From Gibbula magus (Eukaryota > Mollusca > Gastropoda > Trochida > Trochidae), in NCBI GenBank assembly GCA_936450465.1, contig OW388290.1, positions 22,991,457-23,055,456 of the forward strand: a DNA stretch of 64,000 nucleotides, written 5' to 3'. The number at the start of each line of letters is the position of its first letter. The stretch's first letter is position 1. Positions 11,886 through 22,400 of the stretch are shown here, piece by piece. A program made the translations under genes and the position numbers. The notes beneath the pieces were generated by a model. That model was not told where the DNA came from and made no database searches. It saw nothing but the letters and a program-made list of their open reading frames with translations.

Positions 11886-12208
11886 ATGTAAAATAAATCA
11901 ATAAAAAAGTGTAAAATGATACAGTAATACTTTGAGGTACAGTTGAGCATTGATTGATAAATAAGTTAGATATTTACAAATGTACATTATATATACAAAA
12001 TAATTCGATCATGAAAATAAGGTAAATGTTATCAAGGTTAATAGAGGCTAGAAACTGTAGTGTCCATCAGTCTTATCATCGAAACGCTTCTAGCTTCATC
12101 TAGAGAAGTTGTCATTTAATTAAACCCTCAATTTGACTAGTACAACAGTTCCTTTCATCGCAGAGATCAGGTACTTCAACCTTTCATGTATCTTCATCCC
12201 CTGATATT

Positions 12209-14140
12209 TTAGTCCATCTCCTCGACTGTTGGCCCGCCATTTCCTTGACCCTGAGACTGACTACCCTGCCCCTGTCCCTGTCCCTGTCCCTGTCCCTGAC
12301 TGTGCAGTTTGCTCATGATCGGGGAACATACACTCTCCATTTCCTTGTACTTGTGTTCAAATTCGTCTTTTTCCGCCAAGGAGTTGTTGTCCAACCACTT
12401 CAGTGTCTCCTCACACGTCTTACGTATCGTCTGCTTATCTGCGTCGTCCAGTTTGCTGCCCGCCTCGTCTACAACTGCCCGGACGCTGAACACATAGTTC
12501 TCCAGACGGTTACGAGCTCCGATCTTCTCTCTCTGTCGCTCGTCTTCCTCTCGGTATTTCTCTGCTTCAGACACCATCCGGTCAATGTCCGCTTTACTCA
12601 GTCGACCCTTGTCGTTCTTGATGGTGATGCTGTTTGATTTACCCGTACTCTTGTCCGCTGCAGACACGTTCAGAATGCCGTTGGCGTCGATGTCGAAGGT
12701 GACGTCAATCTGAGGGACGCCCCGAGGTGCCGGAGGGATGCCACTCAGCTCGAACTTGCCCAGAATGTTGTTGTCTTTGGTCATGGCTCTCTCTCCCTCA
12801 AACACCTGGATACTCACTCCCGGCTGGTTGTCAGAGTACGTGGTGAAGATGTTGGACGCCTTGGTCGGGATACGTGTGTTCCTCTCGATTAGTTTCGTCA
12901 TCACTCCTCCGGCCGTCTCAATACCCAGGGAAAGAGGAGCCACGTCTACCAACAGCACATCTTTGATGACGTCACTCGTGTCTCCGCTCAGCACGGCAGC
13001 CTGAACAGCAGCTCCGTAAGCAACGGCCTCGTCTGGGTTGATGGATTTGTTCAGTTCCTTGCCGTTCATGAAATCCTGCAGCATTTTCTGAACTCTTGGA
13101 ATCCTGGTGGACCCTCCTACAAGAACCACTTCGTCGATGCGAGATTTGTCCAGCTTGGCGTCTCTCAAAGCTTTCTCAACTGGTTCCAGGGTGGAGCGGA
13201 ACAGATCGGAGCACAATTCCTCAAAACGAGCTCTGGTGATCTTGGTGTAAAAGTCCACACCTTCAAACAAGGAGTCGATCTCGATACCCGCTTCAGAACT
13301 GCTCGACAGGGTTCTCTTGGCTCGTTCACATGCAGTGCGCAGACGTCTCAGAGCACGAGCATTATTGCTAATGTCTTTCCCGTTCTTTCTCTTGAACTCC
13401 TGGACAAAGTGATCCACCATTCTGTTGTCAAAGTCCTCCCCTCCGAGATGGGTGTCTCCTGCTGTGGACCTCACCTCGAACAGAGATCCCTCATCTATGG
13501 TCAGGATGGACACGTCGAAAGTTCCGCCTCCCAGATCAAATATCAGCACATTCTTCTCACCACTCAAGTTCTTGTCCAGTCCGTAAGCAAGAGCTGCAGC
13601 TGTCGGTTCGTTAATGATTCTCAGTACATTCAGTCCAGCAATGACGCCGGCATCTTTAGTGGCTTGTCTCTGGGAGTCGTTGAAGTAGGCGGGGACCGTG
13701 ACCACGGCGTCAGTGACCTTTTGACCCAGGTAGGCCTCGGCTGTCTCCTTCATCTTGGTCAGCACCATAGAACTGATTTCCTCGGGAGCGAACGTCTTCC
13801 TTTCTCCCTTGTACTCCACTTGTGGTTTAGCTTTACCCCCGACATTCACCACCTTGAAGGGCCAGTGTTTCATGTCCCTCTGAACAGTACTGTCCTCATA
13901 CCGTCTGCCGATCAGTCTCTTGGCGTCGAAGATGGTGTTCTGGGGGTTGAGAGCCACTTGATTCTTAGCTGCGTCACCGATGAGTCGTTCACTGTCGGTG
14001 AAGGCGACGTAGCTGGGTGTCGTTCTGTTTCCCTGATCGTTGGCGATGATTTCCACTTTACCGTTTTCAAACACGCCGACACAGGAGTAGGTAGTTCCCA
14101 GGTCGATTCCTATAGCCGGCGCTTTCCCTCTTGGTTCCAT
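12209..14140 (-). CDS. HSP70: Cytosolic heat shock protein 70, copy A
   Basis: ATP-driven chaperone, 643 residues, intronless as inducible HSP70 genes usually are. Three family signatures are present: IDLGTTYS (12-19), [14 protein letters not shown] (200-213) and [15 protein letters not shown] (338-352). The substrate-binding domain follows, then a helical lid and a tail with [15 protein letters not shown] ending VEEMD. Cytosolic HSP70s normally end in EEVD, the anchor for TPR co-chaperones; here Val is Met. There is no signal peptide or KDEL, which argues against the ER form. The start ATG directly precedes [14 protein letters not shown]. Upstream on the minus strand lie a TATA box (~14293) and a perfect heat-shock element (14370-14382). 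The gene diverges from copy B at 16233 and differs from it at four residues plus one GQ unit. Confidence 0.97.
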   Translation of the reverse strand: MEPRGKAPAIGIDLGTTYSCVGVFENGKVEIIANDQGNRTTPSYVAFTDSERLIGDAAKNQVALNPQNTIFDAKRLIGRRYEDSTVQRDMKHWPFKVVNVGGKAKPQVEYKGERKTFAPEEISSMVLTKMKETAEAYLGQKVTDAVVTVPAYFNDSQRQATKDAGVIAGLNVLRIINEPTAAALAYGLDKNLSGEKNVLIFDLGGGTFDVSILTIDEGSLFEVRSTAGDTHLGGEDFDNRMVDHFVQEFKRKNGKDISNNARALRRLRTACERAKRTLSSSSEAGIEIDSLFEGVDFYTKITRARFEELCSDLFRSTLEPVEKALRDAKLDKSRIDEVVLVGGSTRIPRVQKMLQDFMNGKELNKSINPDEAVAYGAAVQAAVLSGDTSDVIKDVLLVDVAPLSLGIETAGGVMTKLIERNTRIPTKASNIFTTYSDNQPGVSIQVFEGERAMTKDNNILGKFELSGIPPAPRGVPQIDVTFDIDANGILNVSAADKSTGKSNSITIKNDKGRLSKADIDRMVSEAEKYREEDERQREKIGARNRLENYVFSVRAVVDEAGSKLDDADKQTIRKTCEETLKWLDNNSLAEKDEFEHKYKEMESVCSPIMSKLHSQGQGQGQGQGQGSQSQGQGNGGPTVEEMD

Positions 14141-14292
14141 TTTTCTTCTGTCAGATAAACTTCACAAGTGTAATTTTCCCAGTAAAGTCGATAGCTCAGC
14201 GAATACTATAGCTGATCTCCTCTCTTCTTGGTATCTCGAGCGTATCTCAAGCTTGCAGGTTTGTATCTGTCCGAACACAGCTATACCCGCAC

Positions 14293-14300
14293 AATATATA
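14293..14300 (-). promoter_or_regulatory. TATA box of HSP70 copy A
   Basis: TATATATT on the minus strand, about 155 bp upstream of the ATG; the implied 5' UTR is about 125 bp. The corresponding box of copy B is at 16073-16080 in the mirrored position. Confidence 0.7.
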
Positions 14301-14369
14301 CTCTACGCAAAGGCTTCCACATCGTTCTCGATTCACGTGGATTTGTTTACAAATTTCGCGGGGAACCCG

Positions 14370-14382
14370 GAAGCTTCTGGAA
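14370..14382 (-). promoter_or_regulatory. Heat-shock element, copy A (perfect three-unit)
   Basis: GAAGCTTCTGGAA fits nGAAn units in alternating orientation: GAA, TTC, GAA at exact 5-bp spacing. It lies about 70 bp upstream of the TATA box. An adjacent GAA at 14363-14365 may extend the array. This is the expected HSF binding architecture. Confidence 0.8.
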
Positions 14383-14386
14383 ATTA

Positions 14387-14394
14387 TGACGTCA
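14387..14394. promoter_or_regulatory. CRE-like palindrome, copy A
   Basis: TGACGTCA, a perfect CREB/ATF consensus, sits just beyond the heat-shock element. The same palindrome is found in the mirrored position in copy B (15979-15986). Homology between the two promoters stops close to this site. Confidence 0.65.
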
Positions 14395-14399
14395 CTTAC

Positions 14400-15975
14400 T
14401 CTGTTGTTCATGATTCGTAACCAAAATATTTTCGTACGGCTGGATTTTTAAAAATTGCTAACATGGAATAGATACTATTTAAACTTAGCTTCACCGTGAG
14501 AAGAATTTTTAACCTGCTGAATATTCAAGTATTTCCAATTAATCAGGAGACCCTTTTCAATATTTCAAATCATACATCAACCTTATAGATAATCAAATAA
14601 AATTCCGTAAGTTTTTCAAAACCCATTTGTTAATCTGCACTCACAAAGGAAAATGTTTAAATGATCAATGTCGCATTTTATGAATATTGTAATATTTTTG
14701 GCTTTGTTTGTTGGTACACAATTGAATTATGATCACTCTAGAAAATGTTGAATTCATTTAAATGAAATGAAATATCCAAGCAAATTAAATGTTAATAAAA
14801 CGTGATCATTTAGATGTCTAGAGACAAAATGAAATGATAAATCAAACTTCCGAGATTGAAATAACCTATTATCAATCGGATACACTTTAGTAGGGCGCTT
14901 CTTGTTTAAATTTATTAAGTTGATATTTTATTCGCAGGATCTTTTTTTATAGCTGATCTTTTCTTTTGCTCATATACATTTCCAGTAACGGTTATCCCTT
15001 ACATTATTATAATTAATGTCCGAAACTACATTTAAATGTATGTATACACATTGTGATATTTAACTAGTGACGATATGCCTTCAAACTGCTAAAAAGGTAG
15101 AAGTCAAACGAATCTTGTATAATTTCGAAGAAGCATCCCTGGTTATGAATTCTTAACATTACCAATAAGTATTTTATTTCTTCACAACAACAAAAATTAA
15201 ATTAAAAACCTATATTATCATTATTTTGGATAAAATTTTTTTATCGATTTCTGAATTTACATTTGCTAATTTTACCTTCTTTAAATTAGATAGTGATTCT
15301 ATTAATTTATCTCTGCACATCATAAGCAGTCAGCGGTTCAATTGATACATTAATATGTATTAATTAATACATATTCATAATGTTTTGTCATAACAATAAT
15401 CTTTCTAATGCGTTAAGGATGTACATGTTTATCCACTGAAATAATGTTTTTCCTTCACTTAACAATTGTAGATCTATATTGTTAAAAAATCTCTTCTGCA
15501 TGTGTTATGTATTTTAGTCTTGTCACAATGCCATGATGTGTTGATTATGTGGAGAGGGCTTCTAAAAGTTTTATAACTTGTGCCCAATCCGTTAATAATA
15601 TATGTTTATTCCCCTAAGGTCCATCGATGTTGACATACTACGTGTAAATGTATATATATTCCGTATTTGTAGACTAGATAAGATTAAAGTAGTAATATCC
15701 TGTCTGTAAATGTTTATTCTTTAAAAAGGCATATTAATTAAGCTTATAGCCTACTGACCCATCGTGATAAGCAAAATAGGCAATAATAACATTTAACAAA
15801 ACTTTAGTGAGGGTTTTATTTTTTCAGAAGTCCGTCTATCTGAAGACAAGACAAATATTTCAGGTACCAGAAACCCTAATTTCGCAGTTAAAATACAAGA
15901 AATATAGTCACACGAACATGTTTAGATTACGAATCATGCTAAAACAGAGTTATGTCCCTTCGTTGGGATTCCCTT
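14400..15975. other. Unique spacer between the two HSP70 arms
   Basis: About 1.6 kb, strongly AT-rich, with no gene, obvious repeat or strong inverted repeat recognised. It is the loop of the inverted repeat formed by the two HSP70 copies. Confidence 0.7.
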
Positions 15976-15978
15976 CTG

Positions 15979-15986
15979 TGACGTCA
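15979..15986. promoter_or_regulatory. CRE-like palindrome, copy B
   Basis: TGACGTCA at the outer boundary of the promoter homology, mirroring 14387-14394. Confidence 0.65.
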
Positions 15987-15990
15987 CGGT

Positions 15991-16003
15991 TTCTAGAGGC
16001 TTC
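15991..16003 (+). promoter_or_regulatory. Heat-shock element, copy B (degraded middle unit)
   Basis: TTCTAGAGGCTTC aligns with the reverse complement of copy A's element (TTCCAGAAGCTTC), but the central GAA has become GAG. Only two of three units keep the consensus. A further TTC (16008-16010) and GAA (16016-16018) follow at other spacing. Confidence 0.65.
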
Positions 16004-16072
16004 CGGGTTCCCCGCGAAATTTGTAAACAAATCCACGTGAATCGAGAATGATGTCGAAGCCTTGGCGTAGAG

Positions 16073-16080
16073 TATATATA
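16073..16080 (+). promoter_or_regulatory. TATA box of HSP70 copy B
   Basis: TATATATA, about 155 bp upstream of the ATG at 16233, in a context conserved with copy A. Confidence 0.75.
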
Positions 16081-16232
16081 GTGCGGGTAGAGCTGTGTTC
16101 GGACAGATACAAACCTGCAAGCTTGAGATACGCTCGAGATACCAAAAAGAGAGGAGATCAGCTATAGTATTCGCTGAGCTATCGACTTTACTGGGAAAAT
16201 TACACTTGTGAAGTTTATCTGACAGAAGAAAA

Positions 16233-18074
16233 ATGGAACCAAGAGGGAAAGCGCCGGCTATAGGAATCGACCTGGGAACTACCTACTCCTGTGTCGGCGT
16301 GTTTGAAAACGGTAAAGTGGAAATCATCGCCAACGATCAGGGAAACAGAACGACACCCAGCTACGTCGCCTTCACCGACAGTGAACGACTCATCGGTGAC
16401 GCAGCTAAGAATCAAGTGGCTCTCAACCCCCAGAACACCATCTTCGACGCCAAGAGACTGATCGGCAGACGGTATGAGGACAGTACTGTTCAGAGGGACA
16501 TGAAACACTGGCCCTTCAAGGTGGTGAATGTCGGGGGTAAAGCTAAACCACAAGTGGAGTACAAGGGAGAAAGGAAGACGTTCGCTCCCGAGGAAATCAG
16601 TTCTATGGTGCTGACCAAGATGAAGGAGACAGCCGAGGCCTATCTGGGTCAAAAGGTCACTGACGCCGTGGTCACGGTCCCCGCCTACTTCAACGACTCC
16701 CAGAGACAAGCCACTAAAGATGCCGGCGTCATTGCTGGACTGAATGTACTGAGAATCATCAACGAACCGACAGCTGCAGCTCTGGCTTACGGACTGGACA
16801 AGAACTTGAGTGGTGAGAAGAATGTGCTGATATTTGATCTGGGAGGCGGAACTTTCGACGTGTCCATCCTGACCATAGACGAGGGATCTCTGTTCGAGGT
16901 GAGGTCCACAGCAGGAGACACCCATCTCGGAGGGGAGGACTTTGACAACAGAATGGTGGATCACTTTGTCCAGGAGTTCAAGAGAAAGAATGGGAAAGAC
17001 ATCAGCAATAATGCTCGTGCTCTGAGACGTCTGCGCACTGCATGTGAACGAGCCAAGAGAACCCTGTCGAGCAGTTCTGAAGCAGGTATCGAGATCGACT
17101 CCTTGTTTGAAGGTGTGGACTTTTACACCAAGATCACCAGAGCTCGTTTTGAGGAATTGTGCACCGATCTGTTCCGCTCCACCCTGGAACCAGTTGAGAA
17201 AGCTTTGAGAGACGCCAAGCTGGACAAATCTCGCATCGACGAAGTGGTTCTTGTAGGAGGGTCCACCAGGATTCCAAGAGTCCAGAAAATGCTGCAGGAT
17301 TTCATGAACGGCAAGGAACTGAACAAATCCATCAACCCAGACGAGGCCGTTGCTTACGGAGCTGCTGTTCAGGCTGCCGTGTTGAGCGGAGACACGAGTG
17401 ACGTCATCAAAGATGTGCTGTTGGTAGATGTGGCTCCTCTTTCCCTGGGTATTGAGACGGCCGGAGGAGTGATGACGAAACTGATCGAGAGGAACACACG
17501 TATCCCGACCAAGGCGTCCAACATCTTCACCACGTACTCAGACAACCAGCCGGGAGTGAGTATCCAGGTGTTTGAGGGAGAGAGAGCCATGACCAAAGAC
17601 AACAACATTCTGGGCAAGTTCGAACTGAGTGGCATCCCTCCGGCACCTCGGTGCGTCCCTCAGATTGACGTCACCTTCGACATCGACGCCAACGGCATTC
17701 TGAACGTGTCTGCAGCGGACAAGAGTACGGGTAAATCCAACAGCATCACCATCAAGAACGACAAGGGTCGACTGAGTAAAGCGGACATTGACCGGATGGT
17801 GTCTGAAGCAGAGCAATACCGAGAGGAAGATGAGCGACAGAGAGAGAAGATCGGAGCTCGTAACCGTCTGGAGAACTATGTGTTCAGCGTCCGGGCAGTT
17901 GTAGACGAGGCGGGCAGCAAACTGGACGACGCAGATAAGCAGACGATACGTAAGACGTGTGAGGAGACACTGAAGTGGTTGGACAACAACTCCTTGGCGG
18001 AGAAAGAAGAATTTGAACACAAGTACAAGGAAATGGAGAGTGTATGTTCCCCGATCATGAGCAAATTGCACAGT

Positions 18075-18109
<35 letters not shown>

Positions 18110-18170
18110 GCAGGGTAGTCAGTCTCAGGGTCAAGGAAATGGCGGGCCAACAGTCGAGGAGATGGACTAA
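16233..18170 (+). CDS. HSP70: Cytosolic heat shock protein 70, copy B
   Basis: 645-residue intronless HSP70, almost identical to copy A and transcribed away from it. The signatures IDLGTTYS (12-19), [14 protein letters not shown] (200-213) and [15 protein letters not shown] (338-352) are intact. Differences from copy A are Ser to Thr in RARFEELC[S/T]DL, Gly474 to Cys in PAPR[G/C]VPQ, Lys to Gln in EAE[K/Q]YREE, Asp to Glu in LAEK[D/E]EFE, and one extra Gly-Gln in the tail repeat. Gly474 lies in the substrate-binding domain in a motif (PAPRGVPQ) nearly invariant in HSP70s. The tail ends VEEMD rather than VEEVD. The promoter has a TATA box and a weakened heat-shock element. A polyadenylation signal lies near 18412. 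Confidence 0.97.
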
Positions 18171-18411
18171 AATATCAGGGGATGAACATTTGCATGAAAG
18201 ATAGAAGTGACTGTGAAGGACTGATACTTCAGATTTGAAGTATTTGTGTATAATTGTCCTATAACGAATGATCTTGAATGTTTACCCTTAAACGGAGATA
18301 GCGTAAAGATATGTTTTATTTTGTGAAATGGTTGAATGATTGTTGTCATCATCGAATGTTTTCATATACATGTTTTTATGTATTTATTGTTGTTATTTAT
18401 TATTACGTTGT

Positions 18412-18417
18412 TAAATA
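18412..18417 (+). terminator. Candidate polyadenylation signal, HSP70 copy B
   Basis: AATAAA about 240 bp after the stop codon, in AT-rich sequence. Confidence 0.5.
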
Positions 18418-18419
18418 AA

Positions 18420-19339
18420 TTATAAAAAACTGAGAAAAAAACTATATCAAGTTGTTTTTATTTATTTAGGAGATTATTTATTAATCCGTCAAAGGTCCAT
18501 GTGTGAATTGATACGCATGCAGTGACAACTCATAAGATGAAAAAGGAAGAAGCGTCTTTGTAAGGCTGCAGAAATATGTTAAATGACGACGGAAGCTTTC
18601 ATATTGTTTTTCATCAGACATAGCTTGGAAGTGCTAAAAGTATACAGTACGGGATTAAACCCGTTCTTGCCTCATATTTTTGGTAAACAAATGGATTATT
18701 GGGTTTTAAAAAAATGATGCAATTATTTTTTAAATGACAATTTTTAAGAACTGTAACATGCTCAAATAAATGTGATGCACCGATTCCCAAGAAACATTGA
18801 ACTTATATTTGTCAAGCGTAGGTTACAAGACCTATTTTTCCCACTTCTTGTTTCCAGAAAATGAACTATTATATAGCCTATATGTTCCATGTGTGTTCAG
18901 ATTTCAATGTTAGACTATTGACTGAATTTTGGAGTTTTGGTATATTAAAATTGTTATGTCGATAATATTGTTAGCATTACCTATGATTATCACACATTTT
19001 TAACTAAGAAACAAAGATTGAAATTTACAAGTTTGATGTTGGATAGAAAAGTGGTTGAAGCACTCATAAAATAACTTCTTGGCGGTAGTTTACCAATGTC
19101 GCAAAATTTTAAAGTTGTCAATCTATAAAAACACAGATAACGTCGAAGACCAAAATATTATATCCATATCGAAAATCTGATCCAAATACGAAAACAATAA
19201 TCAAAGCCTTCTCAGACGTATACTGTATGTATGTCGTCATTAACCGGAAGTTGGTTCCTTTACGGCAGCACGTTAGAACACGACAAATCCAATTTGTACG
19301 ACTGATAAGTTTGGAAACCTACAAAGTCCCTCAGTAACG
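18420..19339. other. Intergenic region before TOMM22
   Basis: AT-rich, without recognisable genes. The last 100-150 bp, less AT-rich, presumably hold the TOMM22 promoter and 5' UTR. No TATA box was recognised there. Confidence 0.5.
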
Positions 19340-19414
19340 ATGGTTTCACTTGGAGAGTCGACAGAGTTGATTCGACCTGCTGATCTATCACTCGATGAAG
19401 ATGAAGATGACGAG
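19340..19414 (+). CDS. TOMM22: TOMM22 exon 1
   Basis: 25 codons from ATG to DEDEDDE, then donor GTATTT. It holds most of the cytosolic acidic region. Confidence 0.9.
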
Positions 19415-22400
19415 GTATTTATCCATATCTTTAATCTTAATCATAAATTGTCACCTGAACATGACCTTTCATTTCATTAAAACCGAATATATCGTAAATT
19501 GCTCATCCGATGACAATAAATACCAGTCTGAACTGAAGTACATATAATGACAATAGAGCAAGAGTCATGATCATCAATTTCGATGGATTAGTAGACGAAT
19601 CAGCAGGCAGAATCGAATGGCAACGAATTTTTACAAACTAAGATTTATCTGATTAATGAGCGTGAAACGAACCATTTTAATGAACTTTGTGACAACTGAC
19701 ATCCTGCTCCATCAGTGTAGAGTCGGGACGGCAAATACCGTTCACTTTTGGACAGCGCAACGGTCGGTCGAATTACCGATACCCGGATGTAGCCTTACGG
19801 CATGTCAAAATGAATTTCATCCAATCATCTTGCTTGTTTCATAAACAAATCTTAACATTGCATTCAACGTATTGATAGGATGTTATTGAATAAGTATGGT
19901 ACCCCATACATACCGTACAGGTAGCTCCTAATACTGTTCACTATGTCCTGTAATACTGTACGCTATATTTGGCTTCCACAATGTCTTATCCAAAGTCAGC
20001 TAAAAACGGTTATATTTGTTCTTAGATACAGATAATCATATTGCATTACTTAGACAATATCATTTCTCAATTTCTTAATCACTAACGACCAATGCATGTT
20101 CTACTTTCACTGCCTGTTCACGTATTTCCGACTACCACCATGTACGCTGAAAGTTTTTATATGCTCAATACATAAAATTTCAATGTTATATGATGGAACA
20201 ACTAAGAAGTTGACAATAGACTTTTTTTTTTAAAGAAAAAAAGAAAAATAATTCACGAAATAATAAAGAAAAAGTTCACATTATCTAGACCCAAGCTGGT
20301 CAAGATACAATTATTTGCAGAGTGAACTAGTATTTATCCATACGCTACGTAGGCCTACGGAATTTATTTCTAGTGTCATTTTACAAAAAAAATATTCTAG
20401 GCCTACTGGTGAATTTATTTGTTCTGTTAATTTAACATTAATAAACTGTATAATCTTTATGTTATATGTTCTTTTGTTGTCAATTGAAAAATCGTCATTG
20501 GACAATGTATTATCTGTGAAAGGTAATACCGTATGTAGTATAAGTCGTTCATTCGCTTATGAAGTTCGTTCAGATAAATTTTTTCAATAGGCCTAATGTA
20601 ATGATTCATAGTAATTTGTTCTGTTATCTTTTTCTTATCAATTCAATATTAAAGGGGCAGTAGCACGTTTTTTCGCTGAAATAAGTTGATGAAATGTATT
20701 TGAAAAATAATGTCACCAATAGTAAAACATCCTTCTCTCTTCGGAAAATCAAGTTAAAAATGTGTTAACATGGTTCCGATAAGCCATGGGAATCATTTTG
20801 GTCATTCGAAATAAGAAAAAAGGTGTTCACAATAAAATGGCTGCCATGCAATTTTTTATTCATATGCAACACCGTTATTACCACTACAGATAATTGGTTT
20901 GTGTAATAAGATGTTTTACCCTCTGAAGTTAATATAAATGACTTAAACTATCATTATAAATGAGAAATTTGAAAAAATAAAATTTGCAAAAAACGTGCTA
21001 CTGCCCCTTTAAATTCATAATGCATTATCCCACATTTTGCTTTTATAATTTTAATTGATACGGGTCAGATCTCAAACCTGCGTCCCGGCGTCGCCTAACC
21101 CTCCATGCACCATGTATCTTCGCTGCTACCAAGTGTCATTTGTCTCTAATATTTTTAACATAATTAAGCTGGATCGTCGATGACATTTATTTTCCACTCC
21201 ATGTTTTATTACTTTTTTTACAAAAATAAAAACATATATCCTGTGTCAGAAAATTTTATTTAGAAAAACGTAAAATGTAGAAAAAGTAAAAACGTGTGGC
21301 TGTCATCCTGTTACCGATCGATTCAGATGTATGAATCATTATTATAAAGATGAACATGCGTTGAAATTTCATAATATAATTAAAAATATTACCTGTACTT
21401 TAATTAAACACGTTTTCAAATAACTATAATAACAATACTACATCACCTTTAACATACATTTATGAATTGTTAATTTAAATAAATTCGATTAAGTTATTAA
21501 TAATAGGGCATTTGATCTATTAAATTGAATATCAGCAAAACAATTACTTTAAATTTTTTAATAACTTTGAATTCTGTCGACATTTTGTAAACTGCCAGCA
21601 ACTACAAAAGCATGTCAGCCGCTAAACAGCCCGGGCTCGGCATGGAGGTTCATTGGTCAACATATGCGACAGTATCCAATCAGATGCGTCTAACTCATGA
21701 GCGTTCTAAATATGGAATGCAGTTATAAATAGAATTAAAGCTGCAAGCAGCGTTTGGCGGGCTTCAAGTAACTACATGTAAAATTCCCACGGTCACGGTC
21801 CCGAGGTCAACAATAATGACCGATATATTATGTATATATATACTTTGTCAGATCACAACAGATGCCAATGTGAAATATCAATGGCCTTTCACTAACCAAT
21901 CCAACATTTTCCATGGCTAACAGTATTATAAAGTCAACCAAGCTAAAAGGTCAAGGTCATGATTTCAAAATGTATGACTTTATCTACAATCTAAGTATCA
22001 TAATCGATACACATTTAAAGTATCATAATCCTATCACTGACCAATCAGCTATTATTCTTAAGGTGAAGGTTTTTGAAAAATGCTTCTTTTGCAAAGGTCA
22101 GTGTCATGGGTTAAGAAAATATGACCTCATTTAAAAGATGCCAATTCCAAGTTGTCACAAATCAGAACAAAAGACGAGGTTTAAAAGTTTATTACAAACC
22201 TCCAAAGTGTACAAAACACACATGCATTCACACACATACATTCCAACACAACACTCACGTGTATATATGAACCTCGTGCTCTCGCATGCTACCATTCACC
22301 TACCCAGGCTTCCACTACTCACCTAGATATACATACAATCAATATCAAGATGCATATACTCAATATGCTAAATACTACGCACTGTACCACAATGTATAAA

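Larger units (their letters stand above)
7795..12208. other. Intergenic region between SLC25A10 and HSP70
   Basis: This stretch holds the 5' flank of SLC25A10 (right of 7794), a minisatellite near 8943, a (CTT)n run at about 10888-10906, the hammerhead-like segment near 10998, and ATG-rich microsatellite DNA at 10255-10470 and 11085-11375. The 3' untranslated part of the minus-strand HSP70 extends to about 11880. No protein gene was recognised. Confidence 0.6.

Noticed and set aside
13409..14158. 249-residue open frame antisense to HSP70 copy A, mirrored at 16215-16964 in copy B
   Set aside because: Long antisense frames are a by-product of HSP70 codon usage, and both copies show it because the genes are nearly identical. 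It has no independent family resemblance.
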